From Parageobacillus caldoxylosilyticus NBRC 107762 (GTDB lineage Bacteria > Bacillota > Bacilli > Bacillales > Anoxybacillaceae): 45,317 nucleotides of DNA. Every line of letters begins with the position of its first letter. Positions within the stretch are counted from its first letter, which is position 1. The position numbers and the translations under genes are program-made. The stretch lies in contig NZ_BAWO01000053.1 in NCBI RefSeq assembly GCF_000632715.1, forward strand, positions 1-45,317. Reading direction: 5' to 3'. The notes under the pieces were generated by a model. The model was not told the origin of the DNA and did no database searches. It was given only the letters and a program-made list of their open reading frames with translations. This document shows, in pieces, positions 1-6,578 of this stretch.

Positions 1-192
1 TCATCATTTATCCGTATTAATATTTTGAATAGTAATAAAAATATCTACATTTTCATAAATGACTATCGTCATAACTTCACTAAATGATAGTAAATAAATC
101 ATATCAATATAATTTTACAGTTATTCCAATATTCATTCTCCTCTCTTTTTCTACTATTTTTGTTGGCTATTCGTTCCTGCGCAATGGTATAT

Positions 193-222
193 TTGACATA
201 GAAACGAAACTGCCCGGAATAT
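193..222 (+). promoter_or_regulatory. Possible sigma-A promoter of pbpC
   Basis: A perfect -35 TTGACA lies at 193-198. The best -10 at usable spacing is GAATAT (217-222, spacer 18). TATACT at 220-225 matches better but leaves a 21-nt spacer. A TATAAT at 230-235 is too close to the ribosome binding site to serve as the -10. The -35 is clear and the exact -10 is uncertain. Upstream, bases 1-192 are AT-rich and I see no gene there. Confidence 0.4.
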
Positions 223-250
223 ACTTCACTATAATGGGAGGGAATGGAAA

Positions 251-2278
251 ATGAAGAAAAGACGAAGCCTATTATTTTTTGCTGCTTTGTTTCTATCCAT
301 TGCATTATCTTCCTGCAGCAAACCGCCATCCCCGCATGACGCGCTGCAAAAATACACAAAACTATGGACTGATGAGCGGTTCGAGGATATGTACGCAATG
401 CTGTCGAAAAAGGCGAAAGAAAACATATCCAAGGAAGAGTTTGTAAAGCGCTACAAAAAAATTTATCAAGACATCGAAGCAACGAATTTATCGGTAACAC
501 CATTGCCGGTGAAAGAAAAAGAAGAAGATAGCGACAAAGACCAAATGAAGCTTCCTTTTTCCGTAAAAATGGATACGATCGCCGGCCCTATCCAATTTAA
601 ACATGAAGCACTGCTTGTGAAAGAAAAAGGGCAGGATCAGGAACAATGGCATGTGCAATGGGATACCACCTACATTTTCCCGCAATTGCAAAAAAACGAT
701 AAAGTCCGCATTGCCATTACACCTGGAAAACGCGGCGAAATATACGACCGCAACGGACTGCCGCTCGCCGTCAATGGAACTGCTTATGAAATCGGCATTG
801 TTCCTGGGAAAATGGGCGAAAACGAGGAAGCCATTAAAAAACAGCTTGCCGATCTGCTCCATATCCCTGTGGAATTCATTAATGAAAAACTGAATGCCGA
901 CTGGGTGCAGCCTGATTATTTTGTTCCCATTCAAAAAGTGGCAAAATCAGAAACAGCGCTATTAGAAAACGCTCGCAACATTCAAGCTGTGGCAGTAAAA
1001 GAAGTATCAGAAAGGGAATATCCATTCGCGGAGGCCGCCGCCCATCTGATTGGATATATCGGCAATATTACGGAAGAAGAACTACAAAAATTCAAAGACA
1101 AAGGTTATTCGCCATCCGACCGCATCGGAAAACGCGGGCTCGAGGAGCTGTTTGAAGAACGTCTCAAAGAACAAGACGGAGCCAAAATCTACATCGAAAA
1201 AGAAAATGGATCGACGGTGACGATTGCTGAATCAAAACCAAAAAACGGAGAAACGATTACGCTGACGATCGACGCCAAACTGCAAAAAACGATTTATGAA
1301 AACATGAAAGGAAGAGCGGGAACCGCCGCTGCCATTCACCCGTTGACCGGCGAAATTCTCGCCTTGGTCAGCTCCCCTTCGTTTAATCCGAACCAGTTTG
1401 TACTCGGAATTTCATCAGAGGAATACAAAAAATTAGAGAATAATCCGCTAAAACCATTGATTAATCGTTTTGCTGCCACCTACGCACCTGGCTCGGCCAT
1501 TAAGCCGGTGACAGCGGCAATCGGTCTCGAACAAGGCGTGATTACTCCTGAACAGCCAAAAACGATTACCGGGAAAAAGTGGCAGCCAAAGGACGGATCA
1601 TGGGGAAATTATTTCGTCACCAGGGTAAGCGATCGCCTGCAGCAAGTGAATTTACGAAACGCGCTCATTTATTCCGATAATATTTATTTCGCCATGGTCG
1701 GTCTGGATCTCGGACCGGATAAATTGAAAGCAGGGTTACACTCATTCGGATTTGGCGAAAAATTGCCGTTTCCATACCCGATTCCAGCTTCGCAAATTTC
1801 GAATACAGGCGAGCTGAAGCCGGGGCCGCAGCTGGCGGATACCGCTTACGGCCAAGGAGAAATGCAGATGAGCATGCTTCACCTTGCCGCCGCGTACACG
1901 CCGTTTATCAACCATGGCGATTTACTGCAGCCTATTTTGGAAAAAGGGAAGCAAAAAACCGTTTGGAAACCGCAATTGATTTCATCCAAAACAGCCGCTA
2001 CGATCGCAGACGCATTAAAACAAGTCGTCGCCGATCCAAACGGAACGGCACACGGAGCTTATATGAACAACATCCCGTTGGCTGGAAAAACCGGAACGGC
2101 TGAACTGAAAGGGCAAAAAGGAGAACAAGGAAAGGAAAATGGACTGTTCGTCGCCTATAATACAAACCATCCTGACCTCCTCCTTGCTATGTTAATAGAG
2201 GATGTACAAAATGATCATGGCAGCAAATACGTTGTCAATATCGTGAAACATATTTTTCAAACAGTAAAATCGCATTAA
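251..2278 (+). CDS. pbpC: Class B penicillin-binding protein, PBP3-like lipoprotein
   Basis: Membrane-anchored D,D-transpeptidase that cross-links peptidoglycan outside the cell. The N-terminus has a lysine/arginine-rich start, a hydrophobic segment and a lipobox LSSC with the lipidated cysteine at residue 22. Next come an NTF2-like MecA_N domain (about 27-140), a PBP dimerisation domain (about 150-310) and the transpeptidase domain (about 345-665). The three active-site motifs are present: Ser415-x-x-Lys (SAIK), SDN at 475-477 and KTGT at 613-616. At 675 residues it is close to B. subtilis PbpC (about 668). The ATG follows GGGAGGGAATGGAAA. It is monocistronic, with a hairpin at its end. Its NTF2 domain resembles that of low-affinity PBPs such as PBP2a, but nothing here shows beta-lactam resistance. 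Function follows from the family; the role in this strain is inferred. Confidence 0.93.
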   Translation: MKKRRSLLFFAALFLSIALSSCSKPPSPHDALQKYTKLWTDERFEDMYAMLSKKAKENISKEEFVKRYKKIYQDIEATNLSVTPLPVKEKEEDSDKDQMKLPFSVKMDTIAGPIQFKHEALLVKEKGQDQEQWHVQWDTTYIFPQLQKNDKVRIAITPGKRGEIYDRNGLPLAVNGTAYEIGIVPGKMGENEEAIKKQLADLLHIPVEFINEKLNADWVQPDYFVPIQKVAKSETALLENARNIQAVAVKEVSEREYPFAEAAAHLIGYIGNITEEELQKFKDKGYSPSDRIGKRGLEELFEERLKEQDGAKIYIEKENGSTVTIAESKPKNGETITLTIDAKLQKTIYENMKGRAGTAAAIHPLTGEILALVSSPSFNPNQFVLGISSEEYKKLENNPLKPLINRFAATYAPGSAIKPVTAAIGLEQGVITPEQPKTITGKKWQPKDGSWGNYFVTRVSDRLQQVNLRNALIYSDNIYFAMVGLDLGPDKLKAGLHSFGFGEKLPFPYPIPASQISNTGELKPGPQLADTAYGQGEMQMSMLHLAAAYTPFINHGDLLQPILEKGKQKTVWKPQLISSKTAATIADALKQVVADPNGTAHGAYMNNIPLAGKTGTAELKGQKGEQGKENGLFVAYNTNHPDLLLAMLIEDVQNDHGSKYVVNIVKHIFQTVKSH

Positions 2279-2279
2279 C

Positions 2280-2303
2280 GGGGCTCCATCACGAGCTCCC
2301 TTT
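2280..2303 (+). terminator. Weak intrinsic terminator after pbpC
   Basis: GGGGCTC (2280-2286) pairs with GAGCTCC (2293-2299), with one G-U pair and a six-base loop, followed by TTTATCC. The stem is good but the T-tract is short. Confidence 0.5.
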
Positions 2304-2325
2304 ATCCTGAATAATTTTTAGACTA

Positions 2326-2354
2326 TTTACAATTGTAAATCTATTATTTATAAT
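2326..2354 (+). promoter_or_regulatory. Sigma-A promoter of the CoA-transferase/dehydrogenase operon
   Basis: The -35 TTTACA (2326-2331) and the consensus -10 TATAAT (2349-2354) are separated by exactly 17 nt. Transcription should begin near 2361, leaving a leader of about 215 nt before the first start codon at 2577. The promoter is unusually close to consensus, so control is likely exerted downstream in the leader. Confidence 0.8.
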
Positions 2355-2360
2355 AAAACT

Positions 2361-2510
2361 TAACAAAGCCGTCTCCCGTCAGTTTCGCCGCTGACGCGCC
2401 CAGACGGTAATGATGGGACAAGAAGACAACCATTTTATCAGTGTCATAAATGGAGAACTGTGACGGTCTGATCAGCATTTCCTCACCGAAATGCTTCCTC
2501 AGTCCGTTTG
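2361..2510 (+). ncRNA. Unclassified structured 5' leader RNA (candidate riboswitch or protein-binding leader)
   Basis: Three stem elements can be drawn by eye. In P1/P2, CCGTCT (2369-2374) pairs with AGACGG (2402-2407) and encloses GTCAG (2378-2382)/CTGAC (2391-2395). P3 is CCATTT (2430-2435)/AAATGG (2448-2453), extended by an AT pair. P4 is a long arm, ACGG-U-CUGA (2463-2471) with UCAG-U-CCGU (2499-2507), capped by GCATTTC (2475-2481)/GAAATGC (2488-2494). A terminator follows directly. I find no T-box GGUGGNACC signature and no SAM, TPP, FMN, lysine, purine, cobalamin, c-di-GMP or M-box core. The stems are seen in the sequence; a regulatory role is inferred. Confidence 0.55.
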
Positions 2511-2554
2511 GCCGGTTCCTTTCTTGACAAAGAAAAGGAGCCGGCTTTTTATTT
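2511..2554 (+). terminator. Intrinsic terminator inside the leader (attenuator)
   Basis: GCCGG-TTCCTTT (2511-2522) pairs with AAAGGAG-CCGGC (2534-2545), followed by TTTTTATTTT. It lies downstream of its own promoter and only about 10 nt before the AAGGAGGGG ribosome binding site (2563-2571). It therefore sits where a transcription attenuator would, not where the terminator of the previous gene would. Confidence 0.8.
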
Positions 2555-2576
2555 TCCCGCATAAGGAGGGGAATCC

Positions 2577-3743
2577 ATGCCAGGAGCGTTAGACGGCATC
2601 CGCATTCTCGATATGACGCGCGTGCTTGCCGGACCGTATGCGACGATGATTTTAGGCGATCTTGGCGCCGATGTCATTAAAGTGGAAGCACCGGGAGGAT
2701 CGGATGACACAAGATTTTGGGGCCCTCCCTTTCAAAACGGGATGAGTGCCTATTATACGGCGATTAACCGCAATAAACGAAGCATTACCGTCAACTTAAA
2801 AACGGAAGAAGGTCGAAAAATCATCCGTCGCCTTGCCAAAACAGCCGACGTCGTCATCCACAACTTTAAAACGGGAACGATGGAAAAGTTCGGGCTCGGT
2901 TATGACGATTTGTCGTTGTTGAATCCGCGCCTTATTTACTGTTCCATTACCGGCTTTGGCGAAACAGGGCCTTGCTCCCACCTTCCTGGATACGATTACA
3001 TTATCCAGGCGATGAGCGGATGGATGAGCATTAACGGCACCCCTTCATCCGGACCGCTTAAAGTCGGAGTGGCCATTACCGACGTTTTTACAGGTTTGTA
3101 TGCGGCAATCGCTATCCAAACAGCTCTCCTCGCGCGTGAGAAAACAGGACGCGGACAAAAAATAGACCTTTCTTTATTTGATTCGGCTGTCAGCACGCTC
3201 GTCAATGTCGCCGCCAACTATTTAATGTCCGGCGACATTCCGACGCCGTTCGGAAACGAACATCCTAATATTGTTCCATACTCGACGTATGAAGCAAGCG
3301 ATGGCCCGATCGTGATCGCCATTGGGAACGACCGGCAATTCCAAGCGTTTTGCAAACTTTTGTCAGACCCGGCGATCGGAACGGACCCTCGCTTCCAAAC
3401 GAATCCAAGTCGCGTCGCCCACCGCGAGGAACTCAACAGACGCATTAATGAAGAAGTGAAAAAACGGACGCGGGCCGAGTGGCAGCGCCTGCTTGCCGAA
3501 AAAGGAATACCATGCGGCCCAGTGCAAAATCTTGAACAATTGTTCCAACATCCGCAGACGCTAGCCCGCGACATGGTCATTACGATGCATCATGACAAGA
3601 TCGGACCGCTAAAGCTTGTCGGAAGTCCGATCAAATTATCGGATACAAAAGTATCGTACCGTCTGCCGCCTCCGCTTGCCGGAGAGCACAACGACGAAAT
3701 TATAAAAGAAATCATCAATGAAACGGGGGAGAATTCACTATGA
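2577..3743 (+). CDS. CaiB/BaiF (family III) acyl-CoA:carboxylate CoA-transferase
   Basis: Family III CoA-transferases move CoA from an acyl-CoA donor to a free carboxylic acid through an aspartyl-CoA intermediate. The 388-residue length is typical. The N-terminus has the family signature GIRILDMTRVLAGP and the expected nucleophile is Asp140 in the GYDYIIQAMSG segment. The ATG at 2577 follows AAGGAGGGG. The gene is the first of a two-gene operon and overlaps the following acyl-CoA dehydrogenase by four bases (ATGA), which suggests translational coupling. Transferase plus dehydrogenase fits catabolism of a free acid by CoA activation then oxidation. Because the partner has glutaryl-CoA-dehydrogenase-like features, a SUGCT-like glutarate route is possible. 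Donor and acceptor cannot be read from sequence. A structured terminator-bearing leader precedes the gene. Confidence 0.9.
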   Translation: MPGALDGIRILDMTRVLAGPYATMILGDLGADVIKVEAPGGSDDTRFWGPPFQNGMSAYYTAINRNKRSITVNLKTEEGRKIIRRLAKTADVVIHNFKTGTMEKFGLGYDDLSLLNPRLIYCSITGFGETGPCSHLPGYDYIIQAMSGWMSINGTPSSGPLKVGVAITDVFTGLYAAIAIQTALLAREKTGRGQKIDLSLFDSAVSTLVNVAANYLMSGDIPTPFGNEHPNIVPYSTYEASDGPIVIAIGNDRQFQAFCKLLSDPAIGTDPRFQTNPSRVAHREELNRRINEEVKKRTRAEWQRLLAEKGIPCGPVQNLEQLFQHPQTLARDMVITMHHDKIGPLKLVGSPIKLSDTKVSYRLPPPLAGEHNDEIIKEIINETGENSL

Positions 3744-4945
3744 TGAATTTCGATTTTACTCCAGAACAAGAAATGCTTCGCAGCACCGTGCGCAAATTTG
3801 TCGACAAAGAAATTATGCCGTACATCAAAGAATGGGATGAACGCGGATATTTTGATCCAAATATTTTCAAACGGCTTGCGGAATTAAACTTAATGGGCGT
3901 ATGCATTCCGGAAAAATACGGCGGAATGGGCATGGACTATAACTCGCTCGCCATCGTCTGCGAGGAGCTGGAACGCGGGGATACCGCGTTTCGCACTGCC
4001 GTTTCCGTGCACACTGGCTTAAACAGCTTAACCTTGCTGCAATGGGGCACGGAAGAACAAAAACAAAAATATCTTGTTCCGCAGGCAAAAGGGGAAAAAA
4101 TCGGCGCTTTCGGCCTGACGGAGCCAAACGCCGGTTCTGATGTCGCCGCCATCACCACCACCGCCGTCCGCGACGGGGACTACTACATTTTAAACGGGCA
4201 AAAAACGTGGATTTCGCTTTGTGATATCGCCGATCACTTTATCGTGTTCGCCTATACGGACAAATCGAAAAAACACCGCGGCATTTCCGCCTTTATTGTC
4301 GAACGAACGATGCCAGGCTTTTCATCAAGAGCCATTAAAGGAAAACTAGGCATCCGCGCCGGCAACACAGGCGAACTGTTCTTTGACAACGTCCGCGTGC
4401 CGAAAGAAAACCTGCTTGGCGAAGAGGGCGAAGGATTTAAAATCGCCATGTCCGCCCTTGACAACGGAAGATTCACGGTTGCCGCCGGAGCAGTCGGCCT
4501 GATTATGGCTTGCTTAGAAGCAAGCGTCAAGTATTGCCATGAGCGGAAAACGTTCGGCAAAGAAATCGGGAGACATCAGCTCGTGCAGCAAATGATCGCC
4601 AGAATGGAAGCGGGTCTGCAAATCAGCCGCTTGCTCGTCTATAAGGTAGGCTTTTTAAAAAATCAAGGCCGCCGCAACACGAGAGAAACCTCCCTCGCGA
4701 AATGGATCGCCTGCGACTTTGCCAATAAAGCCGCCGATGATGCGGTGCAAATTCACGGCGCATATGGCTACTCGAACGAATATCCTGTCGAACGATACTT
4801 GCGCAACTCGAAAGCGCCGGTCATCTACGAAGGAACACGGGAAATTCATACGATTATGCAGGCGGAATACGTGCTCGGCTACCGCCAGGACAAACCACTG
4901 CGCAAAACGCTGCCGCCTTGGAATCCGGAGTCGATGAAAATGTAA
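3740..4945 (+). CDS. Acyl-CoA dehydrogenase, glutaryl-CoA dehydrogenase-like subgroup
   Basis: FAD-dependent flavoenzyme that oxidises the alpha-beta bond of an acyl-CoA and passes electrons to ETF. The 401 residues show the standard order: N-terminal helical domain, beta domain with GLTEPNAGSD and NGQKTWIS, and a C-terminal helical domain with the catalytic base at Glu364 in IYEGTREIH. The segment TAVSVHTGLNSL followed by GTEEQKQKYL recalls glutaryl-CoA dehydrogenases more than short-chain enzymes, but the substrate is not certain. Its start overlaps the stop of the CoA-transferase (ATGA), and a second in-frame ATG follows at 3743. The operon ends at a strong hairpin just after the stop. The likely role is oxidation of the CoA ester made by the upstream enzyme. 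Confidence 0.9.
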   Translation: MMNFDFTPEQEMLRSTVRKFVDKEIMPYIKEWDERGYFDPNIFKRLAELNLMGVCIPEKYGGMGMDYNSLAIVCEELERGDTAFRTAVSVHTGLNSLTLLQWGTEEQKQKYLVPQAKGEKIGAFGLTEPNAGSDVAAITTTAVRDGDYYILNGQKTWISLCDIADHFIVFAYTDKSKKHRGISAFIVERTMPGFSSRAIKGKLGIRAGNTGELFFDNVRVPKENLLGEEGEGFKIAMSALDNGRFTVAAGAVGLIMACLEASVKYCHERKTFGKEIGRHQLVQQMIARMEAGLQISRLLVYKVGFLKNQGRRNTRETSLAKWIACDFANKAADDAVQIHGAYGYSNEYPVERYLRNSKAPVIYEGTREIHTIMQAEYVLGYRQDKPLRKTLPPWNPESMKM

Positions 4946-4976
4946 AAACCCCCGCTTGAAGCGGGGGTCTATTCTT
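4946..4976. terminator. Bidirectional terminator between converging genes
   Basis: CCCCCGC (4949-4955) pairs with GCGGGGG (4961-4967) over a five-base loop. The plus strand continues TCTATTCTTTT. The minus strand reads into TTTTTAC, so the hairpin serves both the dehydrogenase operon and the facing DUF3870 gene. Confidence 0.85.
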
Positions 4977-5286
4977 TTCCCTCCTGCATTTTGCAATATT
5001 GCTTGTACAAATCTTTTAGCGCCGCACATAACGCCGAATTCGCCTTTCCTAAATACCCTTCATTCAGCTGCTCTAAAATCGAATCAATTCCTTCCCTTAG
5101 CGAATGGCCTTTAAGCAAGCGGGCGACATAATCGCGCCCGTGCTCCGTTGCCAGCGTACAAGAAGCATCGACAATCACCCCATACTTTTTATCAATCTCC
5201 GCCGTAATCGTCAGCGTATCATATACGCTTTTTGCCGCCATTCCCGCCGGCAGCCGCGCGTGCCCGGCGATAAATTGTGTATTCAT
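4969..5286 (-). CDS. DUF3870 domain-containing protein
   Basis: Small soluble protein of 105 residues matching the DUF3870 family. It opens with an IAGHARLPAGMAA segment and carries the conserved core GVIVDASCTLATEHGRDYVARLL (written here as the family core at about residues 36-58), including one cysteine. There is no signal peptide or membrane segment, so it is probably cytoplasmic. The biochemical role of the family is unknown. The ATG at 5286 follows AAGGGGAGAGGAAC on the minus strand, with a TATAAT-like -10 at 5326-5331. It faces the acyl-CoA dehydrogenase operon, shares its terminator and is transcribed divergently from the LytTR gene. In my recollection DUF3870 genes often sit near CoA-dependent organic-acid metabolism, which fits here but is only context. 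Confidence 0.8.
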   Translation of the reverse strand: MNTQFIAGHARLPAGMAAKSVYDTLTITAEIDKKYGVIVDASCTLATEHGRDYVARLLKGHSLREGIDSILEQLNEGYLGKANSALCAALKDLYKQYCKMQEGKE

Positions 5287-5433
5287 GTTCCTCTCCCCTT
5301 ATGTAAAGATGGTATGTCTAATAAGATTATAAAACATAACTAATCACAATTTTCTAAAATATATCGGCAAACTTTGTTCTTTTTCATCATAAATTTGGCT
5401 ACACTGTTCCCCCACTGATTTCCTTATCCGCCC

Positions 5434-5462
5434 TTTATGGACGAACGACATAATGCTATAAT
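5434..5462 (+). promoter_or_regulatory. Probable extended -10 promoter of the LytTR regulator gene
   Basis: TGCTATAAT (TG at 5454-5455, TATAAT 5457-5462) is an extended -10, with a weak -35 TTTATG (5434-5439) at 17 nt. Transcription would start near 5469, giving a leader of about 135 nt that contains the inverted repeat at 5503-5556. Confidence 0.5.
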
Positions 5463-5502
5463 GATGCTCAAACGAACATCTTCGGATGGAAGGTAAGCGT
5501 AA

Positions 5503-5556
5503 GGGGGCTTGTATGTCGCTGCCGTTTAGCAAAAGCATACAAGTCGTCAGAGCCCC
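5503..5556 (+). repeat. Long inverted repeat in the leader of the LytTR gene
   Basis: CTTGTATG (5508-5515) is matched by CATACAAG (5536-5543). An outer GGGGG (5503-5507) faces CCCC (5553-5556). No T-tract follows, so it is not a terminator. The loop contains GCCGTTTAG (5521-5529), which resembles one LytTR half-site. It could be an RNA element or an operator for autoregulation; neither is proven. Confidence 0.45.
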
Positions 5557-5602
5557 GCTTCAAACGAAGTAAAGTGGCAAATCGTTCACTAGGGGTGATA
5601 AC

Positions 5603-6250
5603 ATGGATTCATTTACTGTTTCCTCTATCGCAAAAGTGATGAATGAATTATTTCCTAAAGAAGCGTCTTTCGTGATTTCTGATGATAAGCGCTATATTTA
5701 CTACCAACCAAGCAAACAGATCGATTTAAAAATTCGTCCCGGAGACCAAATCAAACCGGAATCGGTCACTTACAAGGCCTTGGCCGTCCAACGAAAAATT
5801 GCAGAACAAAAAGATAGCCGCGTTTTTGGCGTACCTTATTTCGGGATATCCGTCCCAATTTTAGATGATGGCAGCCCGAGAGGCTGCGTTACTGCGATAT
5901 TGCCGAGAAAACCGATGCTTACAATGCCGTATTTAACGATCCGACTGACAGATCGTTGGCTGCCTATTCCTTTTGAGAGCGTTATCTATTTAGAAGCCCA
6001 AAACCGGAAAACGTTCGTAAAATCGAGTTATGCGGAAGGCTATCATAAATATAACTTAACAGAACTGGAATTTTCCCTTCCTGATGATATATTTGTTCGG
6101 TGTCACCGATCATATATCGTTAACATTCATCACATTACAGAGATTCATCCAGATTCACATTCGACTTTCTTATTGATGATGAAAGACGGCTCGAAAGTGC
6201 CTGTCAGCCAAACATACGCAAGCCATTTTCGGAAACTGCTCTGCTTTTAG
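5603..6250 (+). CDS. LytTR-family transcriptional regulator with N-terminal sensor-like domain
   Basis: A 215-residue regulator. Residues about 115-213 form a LytTR DNA-binding domain, recognisable by YLEAQNRKTF and the conserved FVRCHRSYIVNIHHI motif. The N-terminal half has no response-regulator aspartate. It resembles the small sensor domains fused to some chemotaxis-like proteins, with a GVPYFGISVPILDD segment and a glycine-rich return, so it probably binds a small molecule directly. The ATG follows AGGGGTGATAAC. It lies 330 bp upstream of, and co-directional with, a CoA-transferase family gene and is closed off by its own terminator. The simplest inference is a one-component regulator that senses a carboxylic acid or CoA-related metabolite and controls that gene. 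The domain assignment is firm; ligand and target are inferred. Confidence 0.85.
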   Translation: MDSFTVSSIAKVMNELFPKEASFVISDDKRYIYYQPSKQIDLKIRPGDQIKPESVTYKALAVQRKIAEQKDSRVFGVPYFGISVPILDDGSPRGCVTAILPRKPMLTMPYLTIRLTDRWLPIPFESVIYLEAQNRKTFVKSSYAEGYHKYNLTELEFSLPDDIFVRCHRSYIVNIHHITEIHPDSHSTFLLMMKDGSKVPVSQTYASHFRKLLCF

Positions 6251-6314
6251 TAATATAATAATTTATCTGCTTTTCTCCCACTGTACGGTTCCTTTTACCA
6301 ATCCCCTTTTCTCT

Positions 6315-6346
6315 AAAGAGCTCATGGAAGTGAGCTCTTTATTTAT
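6315..6346 (+). terminator. Intrinsic terminator after the LytTR gene
   Basis: AAAGAGCTC (6315-6323) pairs perfectly with GAGCTCTTT (6332-6340), followed by ATTTATTTT. Confidence 0.8.
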
Positions 6347-6578
6347 TTTCCGCAACTATTCACTGATGCTTTGCCATCTATGTATTTATTTTCGTTTATA
6401 GGTAATGTTTTTTCTGGTTTATCCTTATCCTTTTCGAAGTTGTTTTTTATTTTTTCTTCTTTATGTATCAAAAATTCTTTTTTATTACTAAAGAAAGCCT
6501 TTTTATTCAATTTTAAATGATTTTTTACAGCTAAATCGATAGAATATTTTAAAAAAAAACAAAAGAGGTGATGTCGCG
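6347..6578 (+). other. Gene-free, AT-rich leader of the CoA-transferase gene
   Basis: No gene is supported here. An open frame on the minus strand has biased, low-complexity composition and overlaps the start of the real gene. TTTACA near 6524 with TATTTT about 15 nt later is the only promoter-like pair. This is where a LytTR target site would be expected, but I see no convincing pair of direct repeats. Confidence 0.5.

Noticed and set aside
99-503. Minus-strand frame across the start of pbpC
   Set aside because: It is antisense to a clear PBP coding region, and its composition follows from the complementary codons.
2460-2555. T-box leader
   Set aside because: The GGUGGNACC antiterminator bulge and the conserved stem I elements are missing, and the genes downstream are not typical aminoacyl-tRNA or amino-acid genes.
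2344-2562. Minus-strand 72-codon frame antisense to the structured leader
   Set aside because: No ribosome binding site on that strand, no family resemblance, and it coincides with plus-strand stems and a terminator that explain the sequence better.
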